A DNA stretch of 64,000 nt from Methylocystis silviterrae (GCF_013350005.1 NZ_JABVWW010000005.1:1-64000), one strand, 5' to 3'. Shown: positions 8,742-17,267, counted from the stretch's first letter. Program-made: numbers and translations. Notes: generated by a model from the sequence alone, not told the origin.

Positions 8742-9401
8742 TCATGCGCGCCCAAAGAGAAGAATGAAGTTGTTCGCCGGCATGTCCATAATTTTCTTAA
8801 GCGCAATATTATGTGCGTTGGCGGCGCGTTCGAGATCACGCACGTCCTTAAGGCCCCATTCGGCAATCTTGGGCGCGAGGATTTCCTGATCGAAAGCGGC
8901 GTTTGATTCGGTCGTATAACTGCCGTCAACCTTGAAGGGCCCGTAGATCGCGACAAAGCCATCCTTGGTCAACACGCGGTCGGCGACTTGAGCGATGCCG
9001 TCGCAGATCGAGACCGGCGCGACCTGGAACAGGTTCACGACGAAAATGGCGTCGTAGAGCCGATCGCTGGCGCTGGGCCAGGTCTGGGGCTCAGTCAGAT
9101 CGATTTTGATGGGATCGAAGATATTCTTGGCGCCTGCTTCGTCGCGCTTCTTCTTGATCGAATCGAACACTTCGACGTCATAGTCGGAAGGCTGAAACGA
9201 CAGATTCGGGAAATGCGGCGCGAAATGGTTGATGTGGTTGCCGGCGCCGCTCGCAAGTTCAAGCACATTGCCGCTGTTCGGAAAGATCTCTTTGAACATG
9301 CTGAGAATGGGATCACGGTTTCGATTCCCCGCCCACGCAACATAGGGGCTGAGCGGATGCGGATCGATCGGCGGACGGTCTGCGGGCACATTGATGGACA
9401 T
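8742..9401 (-). CDS. DUF938 SAM-dependent methyltransferase-like protein
   Basis: A 219-residue class I methyltransferase fold. The N-terminal SPYVAWAGNRNRDPIL is the DUF938 signature. Motif I is VLELASGAGNHINHFA, followed by the acidic SDYDVEVFDSI loop and the DAIFVVNLFQVAP strand (motif IV region). Family proteins are annotated as methyltransferases by fold only; no substrate is known. The gene is divergent from the LysR regulator at 9646, and LysR proteins frequently control their divergent neighbour. Confidence 0.87.
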   Translation of the reverse strand: MSINVPADRPPIDPHPLSPYVAWAGNRNRDPILSMFKEIFPNSGNVLELASGAGNHINHFAPHFPNLSFQPSDYDVEVFDSIKKKRDEAGAKNIFDPIKIDLTEPQTWPSASDRLYDAIFVVNLFQVAPVSICDGIAQVADRVLTKDGFVAIYGPFKVDGSYTTESNAAFDQEILAPKIAEWGLKDVRDLERAANAHNIALKKIMDMPANNFILLFGRA

Positions 9402-9544
9402 GGCGGTCCTCCTCGGCTTTCCTCGATGCTTGCGCCGCTCGCCCGTCGGCGCGGAAGCGTCGAACGCTTCGCGGCCTTCATTTTTGGATCTTGTTCCGGC
9501 CCAAGCCGTCGGAAGCTTTATCGATTGTCGCCGACGCGGTAAAA

Positions 9545-9561
9545 TTCGAAAATCTTATGAA
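9545..9561. promoter_or_regulatory. Candidate LysR-type operator
   Basis: TTC-N11-GAA, an imperfect dyad containing the T-N11-A pattern of LysR regulators, lies between the divergent DUF938 gene and the lysR-type gene. Such short patterns arise by chance, so position is the main argument. Confidence 0.25.
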
Positions 9562-9645
9562 CTCATTCGGGGAACTAAACCCCTAGACGAGCTGCCGTCG
9601 ACGAGTTCGGAACAGCAGACTCAATTCGCAAGAGGCAGCGACAGG

Positions 9646-10611
9646 ATGGTCAACCTCAAGTCTTTCGACCTCAATCTGTTGTTGGCGCTGAAGGCGCTTC
9701 TCGAAGAGAAGAACGTGTCGCGCGCCGCAGAAAAGCTATGCCTGAGCCAGCCCGCCATGAGCCATATTCTGCGCAGGCTGCGCAATCAGCTCGACGATCC
9801 GATACTCGTGAAGTCCGCATCGGGCATGGTCCCTACGGAGCGCGCCCTTGCGCTGCTGGAGCCAACGGCCGCCGTGCTTCGGGAGATCGAAAGGATCGTC
9901 GAACCCCCGCCAGAATTTGATCCCGCGACCAGTCGCCGGCGTTTCGTGATCTCCACAAGCGACTATGTCGGGTTCGCCCTGTTGCCGACGCTTGCCGAGT
10001 CGATGATCCGCATCGCCCCACATATCGAGGTGCATATTCGGCAGCCAATAACCGGCCCGCTCCACATCGTGCTCGAAAAAGACAATATCGATCTGGCGAT
10101 CGGCTTCGACGCAATCTTCGGCAGCGCGCCGCATGTCTGTTCGCAGATGTTGATGGGCGAGAGCATCGTTTGCCTCACAAGAAAATCCAACGCCACAGTC
10201 CCGGGCAATGACATCAGTCTGGCGCAATTTCTGGAATGCAAGCATGTGCTGATCAGCTGGCGGGAAGCAGGGACGGGCCTGATCGACGACAGTCTCGCGA
10301 AGTTGGGGCTGCGTAGGAACGTATTTCTTGTCCTGCCGAACTTCTTGACGACGCCCTGGATTCTCGAGAAGACCGACCTCATGCTCTGTCTGCCCCAGAG
10401 AATGGCCGAGCAGTTCGTACAGCTGGCTCCGCTCAAAATCCTGCCGATCCCGATCGACCTGCCCCGCTACGCGTTGATGATGCTCTGGCATCCGCGCCAC
10501 GAAAAAGATCACGCGCACATGTGGCTGCGGGAACGCGTGCGGATGGCCTGCCGCCGCGACAGCGACAATGATGCGAACGCCGGCAGCGGCGCCAAGGCGC
10601 ATATTCACTAA
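9646..10611 (+). CDS. LysR-family transcriptional regulator (NodD/DntR-like group)
   Basis: A 321-residue protein starting at ATG 9646 (MVNLKSFDLNLLLAL). The open frame extends further upstream, but the conserved N-terminus begins here. The winged helix-turn-helix spans about residues 5-64 (NVSRAAEKLCLSQPAMSHILRRL). The effector domain follows (RRRFVISTSDYVGFALLPTL...), and the FDLNLL start plus the RFVISTSDYVG strand place it near NodD/LinR/DntR-type members. Those sense small aromatic or lipophilic ligands, but the ligand here is unknown. It is divergently transcribed from the DUF938 methyltransferase. The last 25 residues are polar and likely disordered. Confidence 0.9.
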   Translation: MVNLKSFDLNLLLALKALLEEKNVSRAAEKLCLSQPAMSHILRRLRNQLDDPILVKSASGMVPTERALALLEPTAAVLREIERIVEPPPEFDPATSRRRFVISTSDYVGFALLPTLAESMIRIAPHIEVHIRQPITGPLHIVLEKDNIDLAIGFDAIFGSAPHVCSQMLMGESIVCLTRKSNATVPGNDISLAQFLECKHVLISWREAGTGLIDDSLAKLGLRRNVFLVLPNFLTTPWILEKTDLMLCLPQRMAEQFVQLAPLKILPIPIDLPRYALMMLWHPRHEKDHAHMWLRERVRMACRRDSDNDANAGSGAKAHIH

Positions 10612-10690
10612 AGCCGAATTTTTGCGAGGCGCAAATCGGCGCGATCTCAGTCGCCTTAGAAGGCGCTGAATTTGACACGCTGCAAGAACA

Positions 10691-10718
10691 CGGCCCGACG
10701 AAGATCTGCGTCGGGCCG
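10691..10718. terminator. Strong hairpin after the LysR gene, possible terminator
   Basis: A perfect 10-bp inverted repeat CGGCCCGACG / CGTCGGGCCG has an 8-base loop. It lies 80 bases after the regulator gene and has no clear T-run on either strand, so a terminator role is uncertain. Confidence 0.4.
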
Positions 10719-10749
10719 CGGCCTGCCCTTCGTCGGCGGCGCCTCGCGC

Positions 10750-11042
10750 CTAGATCGGCGCGAGGCGAATGCCTTCGTCACATCGCGATTGATCGCCGTG
10801 GCGCCTGCGGCATTCAACATCAGCAGCGCAACGAAGCGCAAAGATTGATGTGAAAGATCCGTGTCACGACTGGCGCGGTGAAATGCTCGACGCCGGGCCG
10901 GTCGCGGCGGTGATGAGAGAGCCAGGCTCTCATAGACGACAAACGCCGCAAGGAAAGCGGCGAGCCCGCCGGCGAAACCAGAAAAGCGGCGCGCGAGCAG
11001 GCCGGCGCTTTCGGAAGCGAGCAAAGCGATGACGCCGAGCGC
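10750..11042 (-). pseudogene. Truncated, frameshifted copy of the B12-operon membrane protein gene
   Basis: This copies the 3' half of the intact gene at 12161-12715. The shared stretch begins at GALGVIAL, keeps ESAGLLARRF-GFAGGLAAFLAAFVVYESL almost unchanged, shifts frame in the middle and returns with LLMLNAA and KTFASR before the CTAGATC end. The 5' half is absent, and the break at about 11042 joins straight onto a pduO fragment. The Cys in MSCES of the intact gene is replaced (LASES). It is not expected to make a functional protein. Confidence 0.8.
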
Positions 11043-11130
11043 GCCGGCGCCCGACAATGTTCTCGCTTTTCCCAATCGACTGAGCAATCTCTTGTTCGCG
11101 CTGGCGCGTTCGTCCGCAGTGCGCGCTTGA
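11043..11130 (+). pseudogene. Second remnant of the pduO 3' end
   Basis: Reading in frame gives PDNVLAFPNRLSNLLFALAR, against PESALAYLNRLSDLLFALAR in the intact enzyme, then unrelated residues and a stop. The DNA match is strongest at TTGTTCGCGCTGGCGCG. It is more diverged than the 6311-6490 remnant. It abuts the break in the truncated membrane gene, so both probably arrived in one rearrangement. Confidence 0.7.
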
Positions 11131-11155
11131 GCAAATCGCCGTGCCTATCGAGCCC

Positions 11156-11833
11156 CTAGCATCGCTGCGGGAGAGCGACCGGAAAAGTGAGCCGCAGGGC
11201 AGTTCCCATCGGGCTCGGCGCGATCTCCAAGGCTCCGTCGAGGTGCGCCGCAATATCATGCATGAGCGTGAGGCCCTTTCCTGAAATTTTGGTCGACTGA
11301 GACAATGCTTTTAAAGAAAAGGGCGCTCCGTTGTTTTCAACGACAAGCTCGACCTCGCCTCGGAAGCACCGGACGCGCGTTTCGATCCTGCCCTTCTCGA
11401 GACCGACGAAGGCGTATTTGAGAGCATTTACCGTCGCTTCGACGACCACAAGCCCGACGCTTTTGGCGCGCGCGCGGTCAATTTCGAAATTCCCGTCTAT
11501 GGTCACGATGCTCTCATAACGGCTGTCAAAGGCCGAATGCAGAGTTTCAGCGAGAAGCCTAACGAAAGAGCCGAGGCTGCAAATCTCGTGCTCATTCGTA
11601 TCGAGCACGCCGTGGAGCGCCGCAGTCGCGCAGATGCGCGAAACGCAGATGTCGCATTGTGCCGGATGGCCACACTGTCTCCGCTGCGCGGCAAAGAGAG
11701 CCGATAAGACCTGCAATTCGTTTCTGATCCGATGGCAAACCTCTTCGTAGCGCTGCTGCGACGCGGCCAGCTGCGCTCTCAGCGAGGCAATTTCCCGCTT
11801 CAATTCCAGCGGTTCGTCTGATTCAACGGTCAA
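11156..11833 (-). CDS. Small sensor-less histidine kinase (HisKA_2 / HWE-like)
   Basis: A 225-residue kinase with a short N-terminal coiled coil (ELKREIASLRAQLAASQQRYEE) in place of a sensor domain. The phosphoacceptor His34 is in EVCHRIRNELQVLSAL, typical of HisKA_2. The ATPase domain has the N-box VEATVNALKYAF and a G-box SGKGLTLMHDIA. An unusual cluster of cysteines follows the His helix: Cys54, Cys60, Cys63, Cys68, plus Cys33 and Cys85. No receiver gene is adjacent, so its partner must be elsewhere. In alphaproteobacteria kinases of this family often feed PhyR, whose gene is 8 kb away; that link is inference. Confidence 0.8.
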   Translation of the reverse strand: MTVESDEPLELKREIASLRAQLAASQQRYEEVCHRIRNELQVLSALFAAQRRQCGHPAQCDICVSRICATAALHGVLDTNEHEICSLGSFVRLLAETLHSAFDSRYESIVTIDGNFEIDRARAKSVGLVVVEATVNALKYAFVGLEKGRIETRVRCFRGEVELVVENNGAPFSLKALSQSTKISGKGLTLMHDIAAHLDGALEIAPSPMGTALRLTFPVALPQRC

Positions 11834-11975
11834 AAGGATTATGCCTCAATCGCGTAAGTTATTATGGTATCACGCAAATTCATCTTGGCTGTTTTATGTT
11901 CAGATATTTTTCGAAGCAAACTCAGTCGTGTAGGTCGCATTGTGGAGAGGGTCAGAGGCGACGCGCACGCGCTGG

Positions 11976-12113
11976 CTACGATTCCCTGTTCGGCGAAAAG
12001 AACACGGCCATCGCGAGTTGGTCCTTGTTCTTTTCGTCTTCCCGGACCTCACCGGTCAGCGACTCAACCAAAGCCGCATTAAGTCCTGAAGCGGACAGTG
12101 ACTCAGTCAGCAC
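11976..12113 (-). CDS. Possible 45-residue ORF, unrecognised
   Basis: A GTG-started frame of 45 residues (LTESLSASGLNAALVESLTG followed by an acidic/lysine segment and AMAVFFSPNRES) lies just after the small membrane protein gene on the same strand. The composition looks protein-like, but there is no strong ribosome site. It could equally be the tail of a lost gene. The remaining 11834-12160 sequence shows nothing else I recognise. Confidence 0.25.
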   Translation of the reverse strand: MLTESLSASGLNAALVESLTGEVREDEKNKDQLAMAVFFSPNRES

Positions 12114-12160
12114 GACGTCCGCTCAGGGTCGCGCCCCCTTCGTCCATGGCTCCTTCGCGC

Positions 12161-12715
12161 CTAGATCGGGCGCGAAGCGAACGTCTTCGCGGCATTGCGA
12201 TACGCAACTGCGGCGGCGGCGGCCTTCAACATCAACAGCGTCGCAAAGGCGCCGAGATTGATGAAAAAGATTCTTGAGATGATCGGCGCCGTGAAATGAT
12301 CGACGCCGGGTCCTGTCGCCGCCGTGACCGCCAGAATCAGGCTCTCATAGACGACGAAGGCCGCAAGGAAAGCGGCGAGACCGCCGGCGAAACCAGGAAA
12401 ACGGCGCGCAAGCAGTCCGGCGCTCTCACAAGACATCAAAGCGATGACGCCGAGCGCGCCGCCCCAAAACAGCGTCATCGCGTCCGTCGGATAATGCAGG
12501 AAAAGAAAACCCACGGCCTGATTGGCGAACCAGACCGCGCCCGTCAGCAGCAGGGCCTCGCGACGCGCAGTGGTGAGCGCCGCGACGGCGGCGAAGCCCA
12601 CGAGCGGCAAGGCGCACGCCCAACCGAAGCTGAAAACAATGCTCGCGGCGATGAAGGTCGCGGCCCAGAAGATGCGGCGGTTTGTCGTCGTAAGAGTGGA
12701 AAGCGTCAGCGACAT
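12161..12715 (-). CDS. Small integral membrane protein of a cobalamin-riboswitch operon, candidate B12/cobalt transporter
   Basis: A 184-residue, very hydrophobic protein with about five to six membrane helices. Notable segments are FSFGWACALPLVGF (Cys34), the loop ANQAVGFLFLHYPTD between helices, WGGALGVIALMSCESAG (Cys96) and a final basic tail. Size and topology resemble the S-component-like B12 transporter BtuM, which also uses a conserved Cys, but I cannot confirm homology by eye. It is the third gene behind the BtuB-like receptor and its riboswitch, and no BtuCDF is present in the window. Together these make inner-membrane transport of cobalamin or cobalt the leading hypothesis. A broken copy of the gene lies 1.1 kb away (10750-11042). 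Confidence 0.65.
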   Translation of the reverse strand: MSLTLSTLTTTNRRIFWAATFIAASIVFSFGWACALPLVGFAAVAALTTARREALLLTGAVWFANQAVGFLFLHYPTDAMTLFWGGALGVIALMSCESAGLLARRFPGFAGGLAAFLAAFVVYESLILAVTAATGPGVDHFTAPIISRIFFINLGAFATLLMLKAAAAAVAYRNAAKTFASRPI

Positions 12716-12770
12716 GAGGTTTCTCCTTTCAAGTGAACACTAAGGAAGTCGAATTCAAAAGCGCGGCGCG

Positions 12771-13385
12771 TCAGCCGCCTCGCAACCGGCCTGCTGAACG
12801 ATCGATGGGATCGGGTTCGCGCAGGCCAAACCAGCGCGCGCGCAATTTGTCCCACAGCGCGAGGCGCGACCAATCCGGTTCTTTCAGGACTTTGTCCGTC
12901 TCCGCGTCGAGGAAGGGATTGGGCAGCAGCACGGTGATCTGCTGCTCGCCGGCGCCGTTGAACAATTGCAGTCCCCACGACATCGGCACGCAGCTCGTGT
13001 TTCGTCGGCGATAGAGTTCGGCGCGCGACGTGCGTCTGAGCTGTGCAAGTTCGGGAGACGTCGGCCGCGCGCGCGATCCCTTGTTCTCGCCGATGCAGAC
13101 GTGAAAATGCGTGACGCCGAAGGCGACGGTGAGATAGCCGTCGAGCAACCTGATTCGCGTCGGCGCGCGATCAGCGTGGATCTCCCACGCCGCGCCTTGA
13201 ATGATCGGCCCGAAGACGATTTCGCGCCAGTGATGTTCGAAAAGGTCGCGAAACAGTTCTTCAAGACTCGCCGAATCTGTCGGCAGGGAGAAGACATCGA
13301 GCGACGCGCCATCGGGCTCGACGATGCATCTTGGCGTTACGCTTGGCCTTACGTCTGAATTCGTTTCCATGTCGATCTCCCTCAT
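12771..13385 (-). CDS. Conserved soluble protein of unknown function in the B12 operon
   Basis: About 204 residues from ATG 13385, which overlaps the TGA of the receptor gene by one base. A later ATG at 13370 (METNSD) is also possible. The sequence shows EELFRDLFEHHWREIVFGPI, GVTHFHVCIGENKGS with a His-x-His pair and a Cys, RRTSRAELYRRR, MSWGLQLFNGAGEQQITVLL, and a Trp-rich basic end. There are no membrane segments or signal peptide, so it should be cytosolic. I do not recognise a characterised family. Its position between a B12 receptor and a small membrane protein under one riboswitch implies a role in handling cobalamin or cobalt after entry. Confidence 0.7.
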   Translation of the reverse strand: MREIDMETNSDVRPSVTPRCIVEPDGASLDVFSLPTDSASLEELFRDLFEHHWREIVFGPIIQGAAWEIHADRAPTRIRLLDGYLTVAFGVTHFHVCIGENKGSRARPTSPELAQLRRTSRAELYRRRNTSCVPMSWGLQLFNGAGEQQITVLLPNPFLDAETDKVLKEPDWSRLALWDKLRARWFGLREPDPIDRSAGRLRGG

Positions 13386-15463
13386 CACCAGGCGTATTTC
13401 ACGCCGCCGTAAAAGGCGCGCGCCGTCGTCGAATAATTGTAGACCTCCTCGTAGAGCGCATTGCCGACATTCTCGATGCGCCCATGCAGCGTCAGCTGGT
13501 CGGTCAGCCTGTAATTCGCGAAGAGATCGAGCCGCACATAGGGCGCGAGCATCACGCGTTTGTTGAAGATGAAGTCCACGTCATGCGCGGCGCCGACGAT
13601 ATTGGCGCGCGCTTCGAGTTCGAGACCCGGCGCACCCGTATAAATGACCGACCACATGCCCTTGTGACGCGGACGGCGCAGCAACGTGCGTCCAGCGTAG
13701 ATGCTGTCCTCGTCGACATCGAGATTGCGCGCGGAGAGGAACGTATAGCTCCCCCGCAACAGCAGCGCGCCGGGCACGAGAGCAGCTTCACCCGAAAATT
13801 CGACGCCGCGCGTTTCCGCGCGCCCGACGTTGAAATAGCAGCCGAAGATCTGCGTCGACGTGCAACTCTCAGCCTTTCCGAATTGAACAAGATTTTCGTA
13901 GCGATTATGGAAGACCGAGACGGAGGCCGTGGCGCGGCCGCCAAAAAAGCTCTGATCGATGCCGGCGTCGAAGCCGAGCACGCGTTCGGGCGCGAGCGTT
14001 GGATCGCCGTACTGGCTGAACCGCTGATAGAGCGAAGCGGTTTTGGCGCCTGTGGCGGCGGAGCCGCGCAGCCGCATGCCGATCTCATCGATGCGGAAAT
14101 TCGCCATCGTCCGCCAGGTGAGAAACGTTTGGTTCTTGCTCACCGCATCGGCGCGGCCCCCATAGGAAATATCGAGGCGGTCGAAGAGCGTGAATTGATG
14201 CTGCGCATAGCCCGACCATGTCGTCTGGACGGCGTGCGTCGGCGTGAAATCGTCGACGATCCAGGCCTCGCGCGAGCTTTGCGCCGTCTCGGTTTCGACG
14301 CGCGAACCCATCGTCGCGAGACCGAGCGCGCCGAGCGCGACATCGCTCTGATATTCAACGCCGCGCCGTCCGCCGAGAAAGCCGAAGCGGCAGTTCTGCG
14401 ACAGGAAGGTCAGCGTGTCGAAACAGGCTTCCGTCGACCAGACGTCACGGTTTCCCCGATTGGCGTAAAGCGTCAGCCTGTTGCGCAGCGTCTTGTCGAA
14501 CATGTCGGCGCCGAGCCGCACATAGCCCTGCATGAATGTCGCATGCTGATGATTGAAAGGATCGAACACGCTCCAGGGATTGAAGGCGTAGGGATTGTCG
14601 TAGCGAATCGCGCTGTCATAGCCGGCAAGGCCCGCCTCGATCCGCGCATCTTCGGTGAATTCGTAACCGATGCGCCCCGTGACGCCGACATTGTTGGCGG
14701 GATCGTCGGCGGGAAGCGGCGGCAGCGGCGTCGTCTGATCGCCGATCACGATGGGACGCTGCTGACGATAGCCGTAACGCGGGAAGCCATCGGCATGCAG
14801 GCCGGAGATCGACAACGCGTAGGAGCCCTGCCCGTCGGCGCCGGAGATCGACGCGCGCGACGACGACGTTCCATAGGCGCCGCCCTCCGACATGAGCCAG
14901 CCTTGCGGCGCGCCCTTGCCGCGGCGTGTGATGATATTGATCACGCCGCCCATGGCGTCCGAGCCATAGAGCGCCGATTGCGGACCGCGCAGCACTTCGA
15001 TCCGCTCGATGTCGGTCGGAAGCAGCCGGCCAAAATCCACCGAACCGTCCGTGCTCGTCGGATCGCCGATGCGAATGCCGTCGATCAGCACTAACGTCTG
15101 ACCTGGCGTCGAGCCGCGCAAAGCGACGGAGGTCTGCGCGCCAGGCCCGCCGTTCGAATAGACGTCAAGTCCCGGCACGCCGCGCAGAACGTCGTTGAAG
15201 CCGAGCGATCCGCGCTTCTGGATATCACGCGCATGAATGACGCTGACCGAAGCGCCGCTGCTCGATGCCGGCTGCTCGACGCGCGTCGGCGTGACGACGG
15301 TTTGGTCCTCAACGTCGGCGCCGGGCGAGCCTGGCTGCGCTGGACTTAACGGGCCGACCTCGATCACAGGCAGGGATTGCTGGGCGGAAGCGACGGAAGC
15401 GGAGAGGGATAAGGACAGCAGAAATGCGCCGCGCAAGGCGGGGCTCTGGATGTGGATATGCAT
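13385..15463 (-). CDS. btuB: BtuB-like TonB-dependent vitamin B12 receptor
   Basis: A 692-residue outer-membrane receptor. A signal peptide ends near ASVASAQQ. A TonB-box-like DQTVVTPTR follows. The plug domain (about residues 70-185) has VSVIHARDIQKRGSLGFNDV, GLDVYSNGG, RGSTPGQTLVLIDGIR and IERIEVLRGPQSALYGSDA. The remaining ~500 residues form the 22-stranded barrel, ending in a terminal aromatic (YGGVKYAW). The plug resembles BtuB rather than siderophore receptors, and an adjacent cobalamin riboswitch at 15585-15762 on the same strand supports corrinoid uptake. It heads an operon with the soluble protein at 12771 and the membrane protein at 12161. Confidence 0.92.
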   Translation of the reverse strand: MHIHIQSPALRGAFLLSLSLSASVASAQQSLPVIEVGPLSPAQPGSPGADVEDQTVVTPTRVEQPASSSGASVSVIHARDIQKRGSLGFNDVLRGVPGLDVYSNGGPGAQTSVALRGSTPGQTLVLIDGIRIGDPTSTDGSVDFGRLLPTDIERIEVLRGPQSALYGSDAMGGVINIITRRGKGAPQGWLMSEGGAYGTSSSRASISGADGQGSYALSISGLHADGFPRYGYRQQRPIVIGDQTTPLPPLPADDPANNVGVTGRIGYEFTEDARIEAGLAGYDSAIRYDNPYAFNPWSVFDPFNHQHATFMQGYVRLGADMFDKTLRNRLTLYANRGNRDVWSTEACFDTLTFLSQNCRFGFLGGRRGVEYQSDVALGALGLATMGSRVETETAQSSREAWIVDDFTPTHAVQTTWSGYAQHQFTLFDRLDISYGGRADAVSKNQTFLTWRTMANFRIDEIGMRLRGSAATGAKTASLYQRFSQYGDPTLAPERVLGFDAGIDQSFFGGRATASVSVFHNRYENLVQFGKAESCTSTQIFGCYFNVGRAETRGVEFSGEAALVPGALLLRGSYTFLSARNLDVDEDSIYAGRTLLRRPRHKGMWSVIYTGAPGLELEARANIVGAAHDVDFIFNKRVMLAPYVRLDLFANYRLTDQLTLHGRIENVGNALYEEVYNYSTTARAFYGGVKYAW

Positions 15464-15584
15464 GCGCGTAAACTCGCAGCGAGACGTGGGCCGTCACTGC
15501 GAAGGTCTTTGCCCACACGCCGACAAGGCGAGAGGCATCGGCCGCATCGGTGCACCCCGCCCGACGCTTTCGCGCGTGACCACG

Positions 15585-15762
15585 AAGCGACGGCAGGTCT
15601 CCTGGCTCGCGGGTTGTCGCCTTGGACCGCCTTCCCAGAGCCTTATGGCTCCAGTGGCTTAGTGGTCGTCGGCTCGCCGCTTACAGTTGCGGGGGCAGCC
15701 GCGGAATTGCGCACGAACCTGCGCGCTCACCGCATTCCCATTTTGATCCCGTTAGGAACCGT
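15585..15762 (-). promoter_or_regulatory. Cobalamin riboswitch (AdoCbl class)
   Basis: Read on the minus strand, the leader shows the full order of conserved elements: GGTTCC...GGGAATGCGGTG at the 5' side, then GCTGCCCCCGCAACTGTAAG, GCCACTGG, CTGGGAAGGC, and the B12 box GCCAGGAGACCTGCC at about 15590-15605. This is the classic cobalamin riboswitch, and it lies about 120 bases ahead of the BtuB-like gene. When adenosylcobalamin binds, expression of the downstream uptake genes should fall. Confidence 0.95.
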
Positions 15763-15805
15763 CTGCCGCAAAATAGAATGCCGATCGCATCGCGAGTCAA
15801 GAGCG

Positions 15806-17194
15806 CTACGCCGCCGCCAGCGCCGCAAGCACACGCGCCCAGGAGCGCGTTCCCTTGTGAAACGATGTGTAGGAATATTTCTCATTGGGCGAATGGATGC
15901 GGTCGTCGTCATGCGCGAAGCCGATCATCAGCGAATCCATATTGAGGTCGCGCTTGAAGGCGCCGACGATGGGGATCGAGCCGCCGCAGCCGGCAAGCAC
16001 CGCTTCCTTCTCCCATTCTTCCGCCAGCGCGCGGCGCGCGCGATTGAGCGCCTCCGAGCCGAAGGGAAGTTGCAGAGCGTTCGACGCGCCATGTGAAATG
16101 AATTCGGCCTTGGCGTCGGTTGGCAGACGCTCGCGCACGAAACTGCGGAAGCTTTCCAGGATCGTTTTGGCGTCCTGCTTGCCGACGAGGCGGAATGAGA
16201 ATTTCGCCGACGCCTGCGCGGGCAGCACCGTCTTCGATCCTGCGCCTGTGTAGCCGCCGATGATTCCATTCACGTCGCAGGTCGGGCGCGCCCAGATCTG
16301 CTCGATAATTCCGCGGCCCGTTTCGCCGCCAACGCGCGTGAGGCCGATGTCCGAGAGCCATTTGGCCTCGTCGAAGTCGATGGCGCGCCATTGCTCGGCG
16401 ATGTCTTCGGGAATCTCCGGCACGCTGGCGTAGAAGCCCGGCAGCGTCACCTTGCCCTCGATGTCATGCAGATCGGCGATGATTTTCGCCAGCACATGAA
16501 TCGGATTCAGCACCGGCCCGCCGAACATGCCGGAATGCAGATCATGGCTCGGCCCTTTGATGATCACCTCTTCGAGCGCCAGCCCGCGCAGCATCACCGT
16601 GATCGCCGGCGTCGACGCGTTCCACATGCTGGTGTCGCAGACAAGCGCGAGATCGGGCGCCGAGAGTTCGTCCTTATGCGCCGCGAGAAAGCCGGGAAGC
16701 GAGGGCGACCCTGTCTCCTCTTCGCCCTCGAACAGAAAAGTGACGTTGCACGGCAGGCCGCCATTCGCTTCGAACGCGCGGCAGGCTTCGACGAAAGTCA
16801 TCAGCTGGCCTTTGTCGTCCGAGGCGCCGCGGGCGACGATGTCCTTGCCGTCCTTGCTCTCGGTCAGCCGCGGCGCGAAGGGCTCCGTTTCCCACAGTTC
16901 CAGCGGATCCGGCGGCTGCACGTCATAATGGCCGTAGAACAGCACATGCGGCGCATCCTTGCGCTTCGCCTTGGCGTGTCCGACGACGATCGGATGGCCG
17001 GGCGTCTCGCGCACCTGCGCTTCGTAACCAAGGCCGTTGAGCTGATCCTTGAGCCAGTTCGCCGCCCGCAGGCATTGCGCATTATAGGCCGGATCGGTCG
17101 AAACGGAGGGAATGCGCAAGAGATCGAACAGGCGTTCTCTCGAAGCGTCGAGATTGGCGTCTATCGTATTGAGGACGGCTTCGATCGCGGCCAT
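15806..17194 (-). CDS. M20 family metallopeptidase (dipeptidase-like)
   Basis: A 462-residue di-zinc hydrolase of the M20/CNDP type. Metal ligand motifs are FYGHYDVQPPDP (His, with the Asp shortly after), RGASDDKGQLM, the catalytic FEGEEETGSPS, and a late IHSPNEK with its His ligand. The insert domain with GPSHDLHSGMFGGPVLNP and GYTGAGSKTVLPA is the dimerisation/lid domain. The family hydrolyses dipeptides or acylated amino acids, and the exact substrate is unknown. There is no signal peptide, so it is cytosolic. It lies upstream of the cobalamin riboswitch on the same strand, with its stop at 15806 just before the riboswitch leader. Confidence 0.92.
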   Translation of the reverse strand: MAAIEAVLNTIDANLDASRERLFDLLRIPSVSTDPAYNAQCLRAANWLKDQLNGLGYEAQVRETPGHPIVVGHAKAKRKDAPHVLFYGHYDVQPPDPLELWETEPFAPRLTESKDGKDIVARGASDDKGQLMTFVEACRAFEANGGLPCNVTFLFEGEEETGSPSLPGFLAAHKDELSAPDLALVCDTSMWNASTPAITVMLRGLALEEVIIKGPSHDLHSGMFGGPVLNPIHVLAKIIADLHDIEGKVTLPGFYASVPEIPEDIAEQWRAIDFDEAKWLSDIGLTRVGGETGRGIIEQIWARPTCDVNGIIGGYTGAGSKTVLPAQASAKFSFRLVGKQDAKTILESFRSFVRERLPTDAKAEFISHGASNALQLPFGSEALNRARRALAEEWEKEAVLAGCGGSIPIVGAFKRDLNMDSLMIGFAHDDDRIHSPNEKYSYTSFHKGTRSWARVLAALAAA

Positions 17195-17267
17195 GAATCA
17201 GCTCCTCGGTGAGGAGCCGAAACTAGTGCGGATGCATGGCGAGGGGAAGACGCGGCGCGCCACCGCA

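Noticed and set aside
13331-15094. A 587-codon plus-strand frame opposite the TonB receptor
   Set aside because: Shadow of btuB; low-complexity Arg/Glu/Ala composition and no motif.
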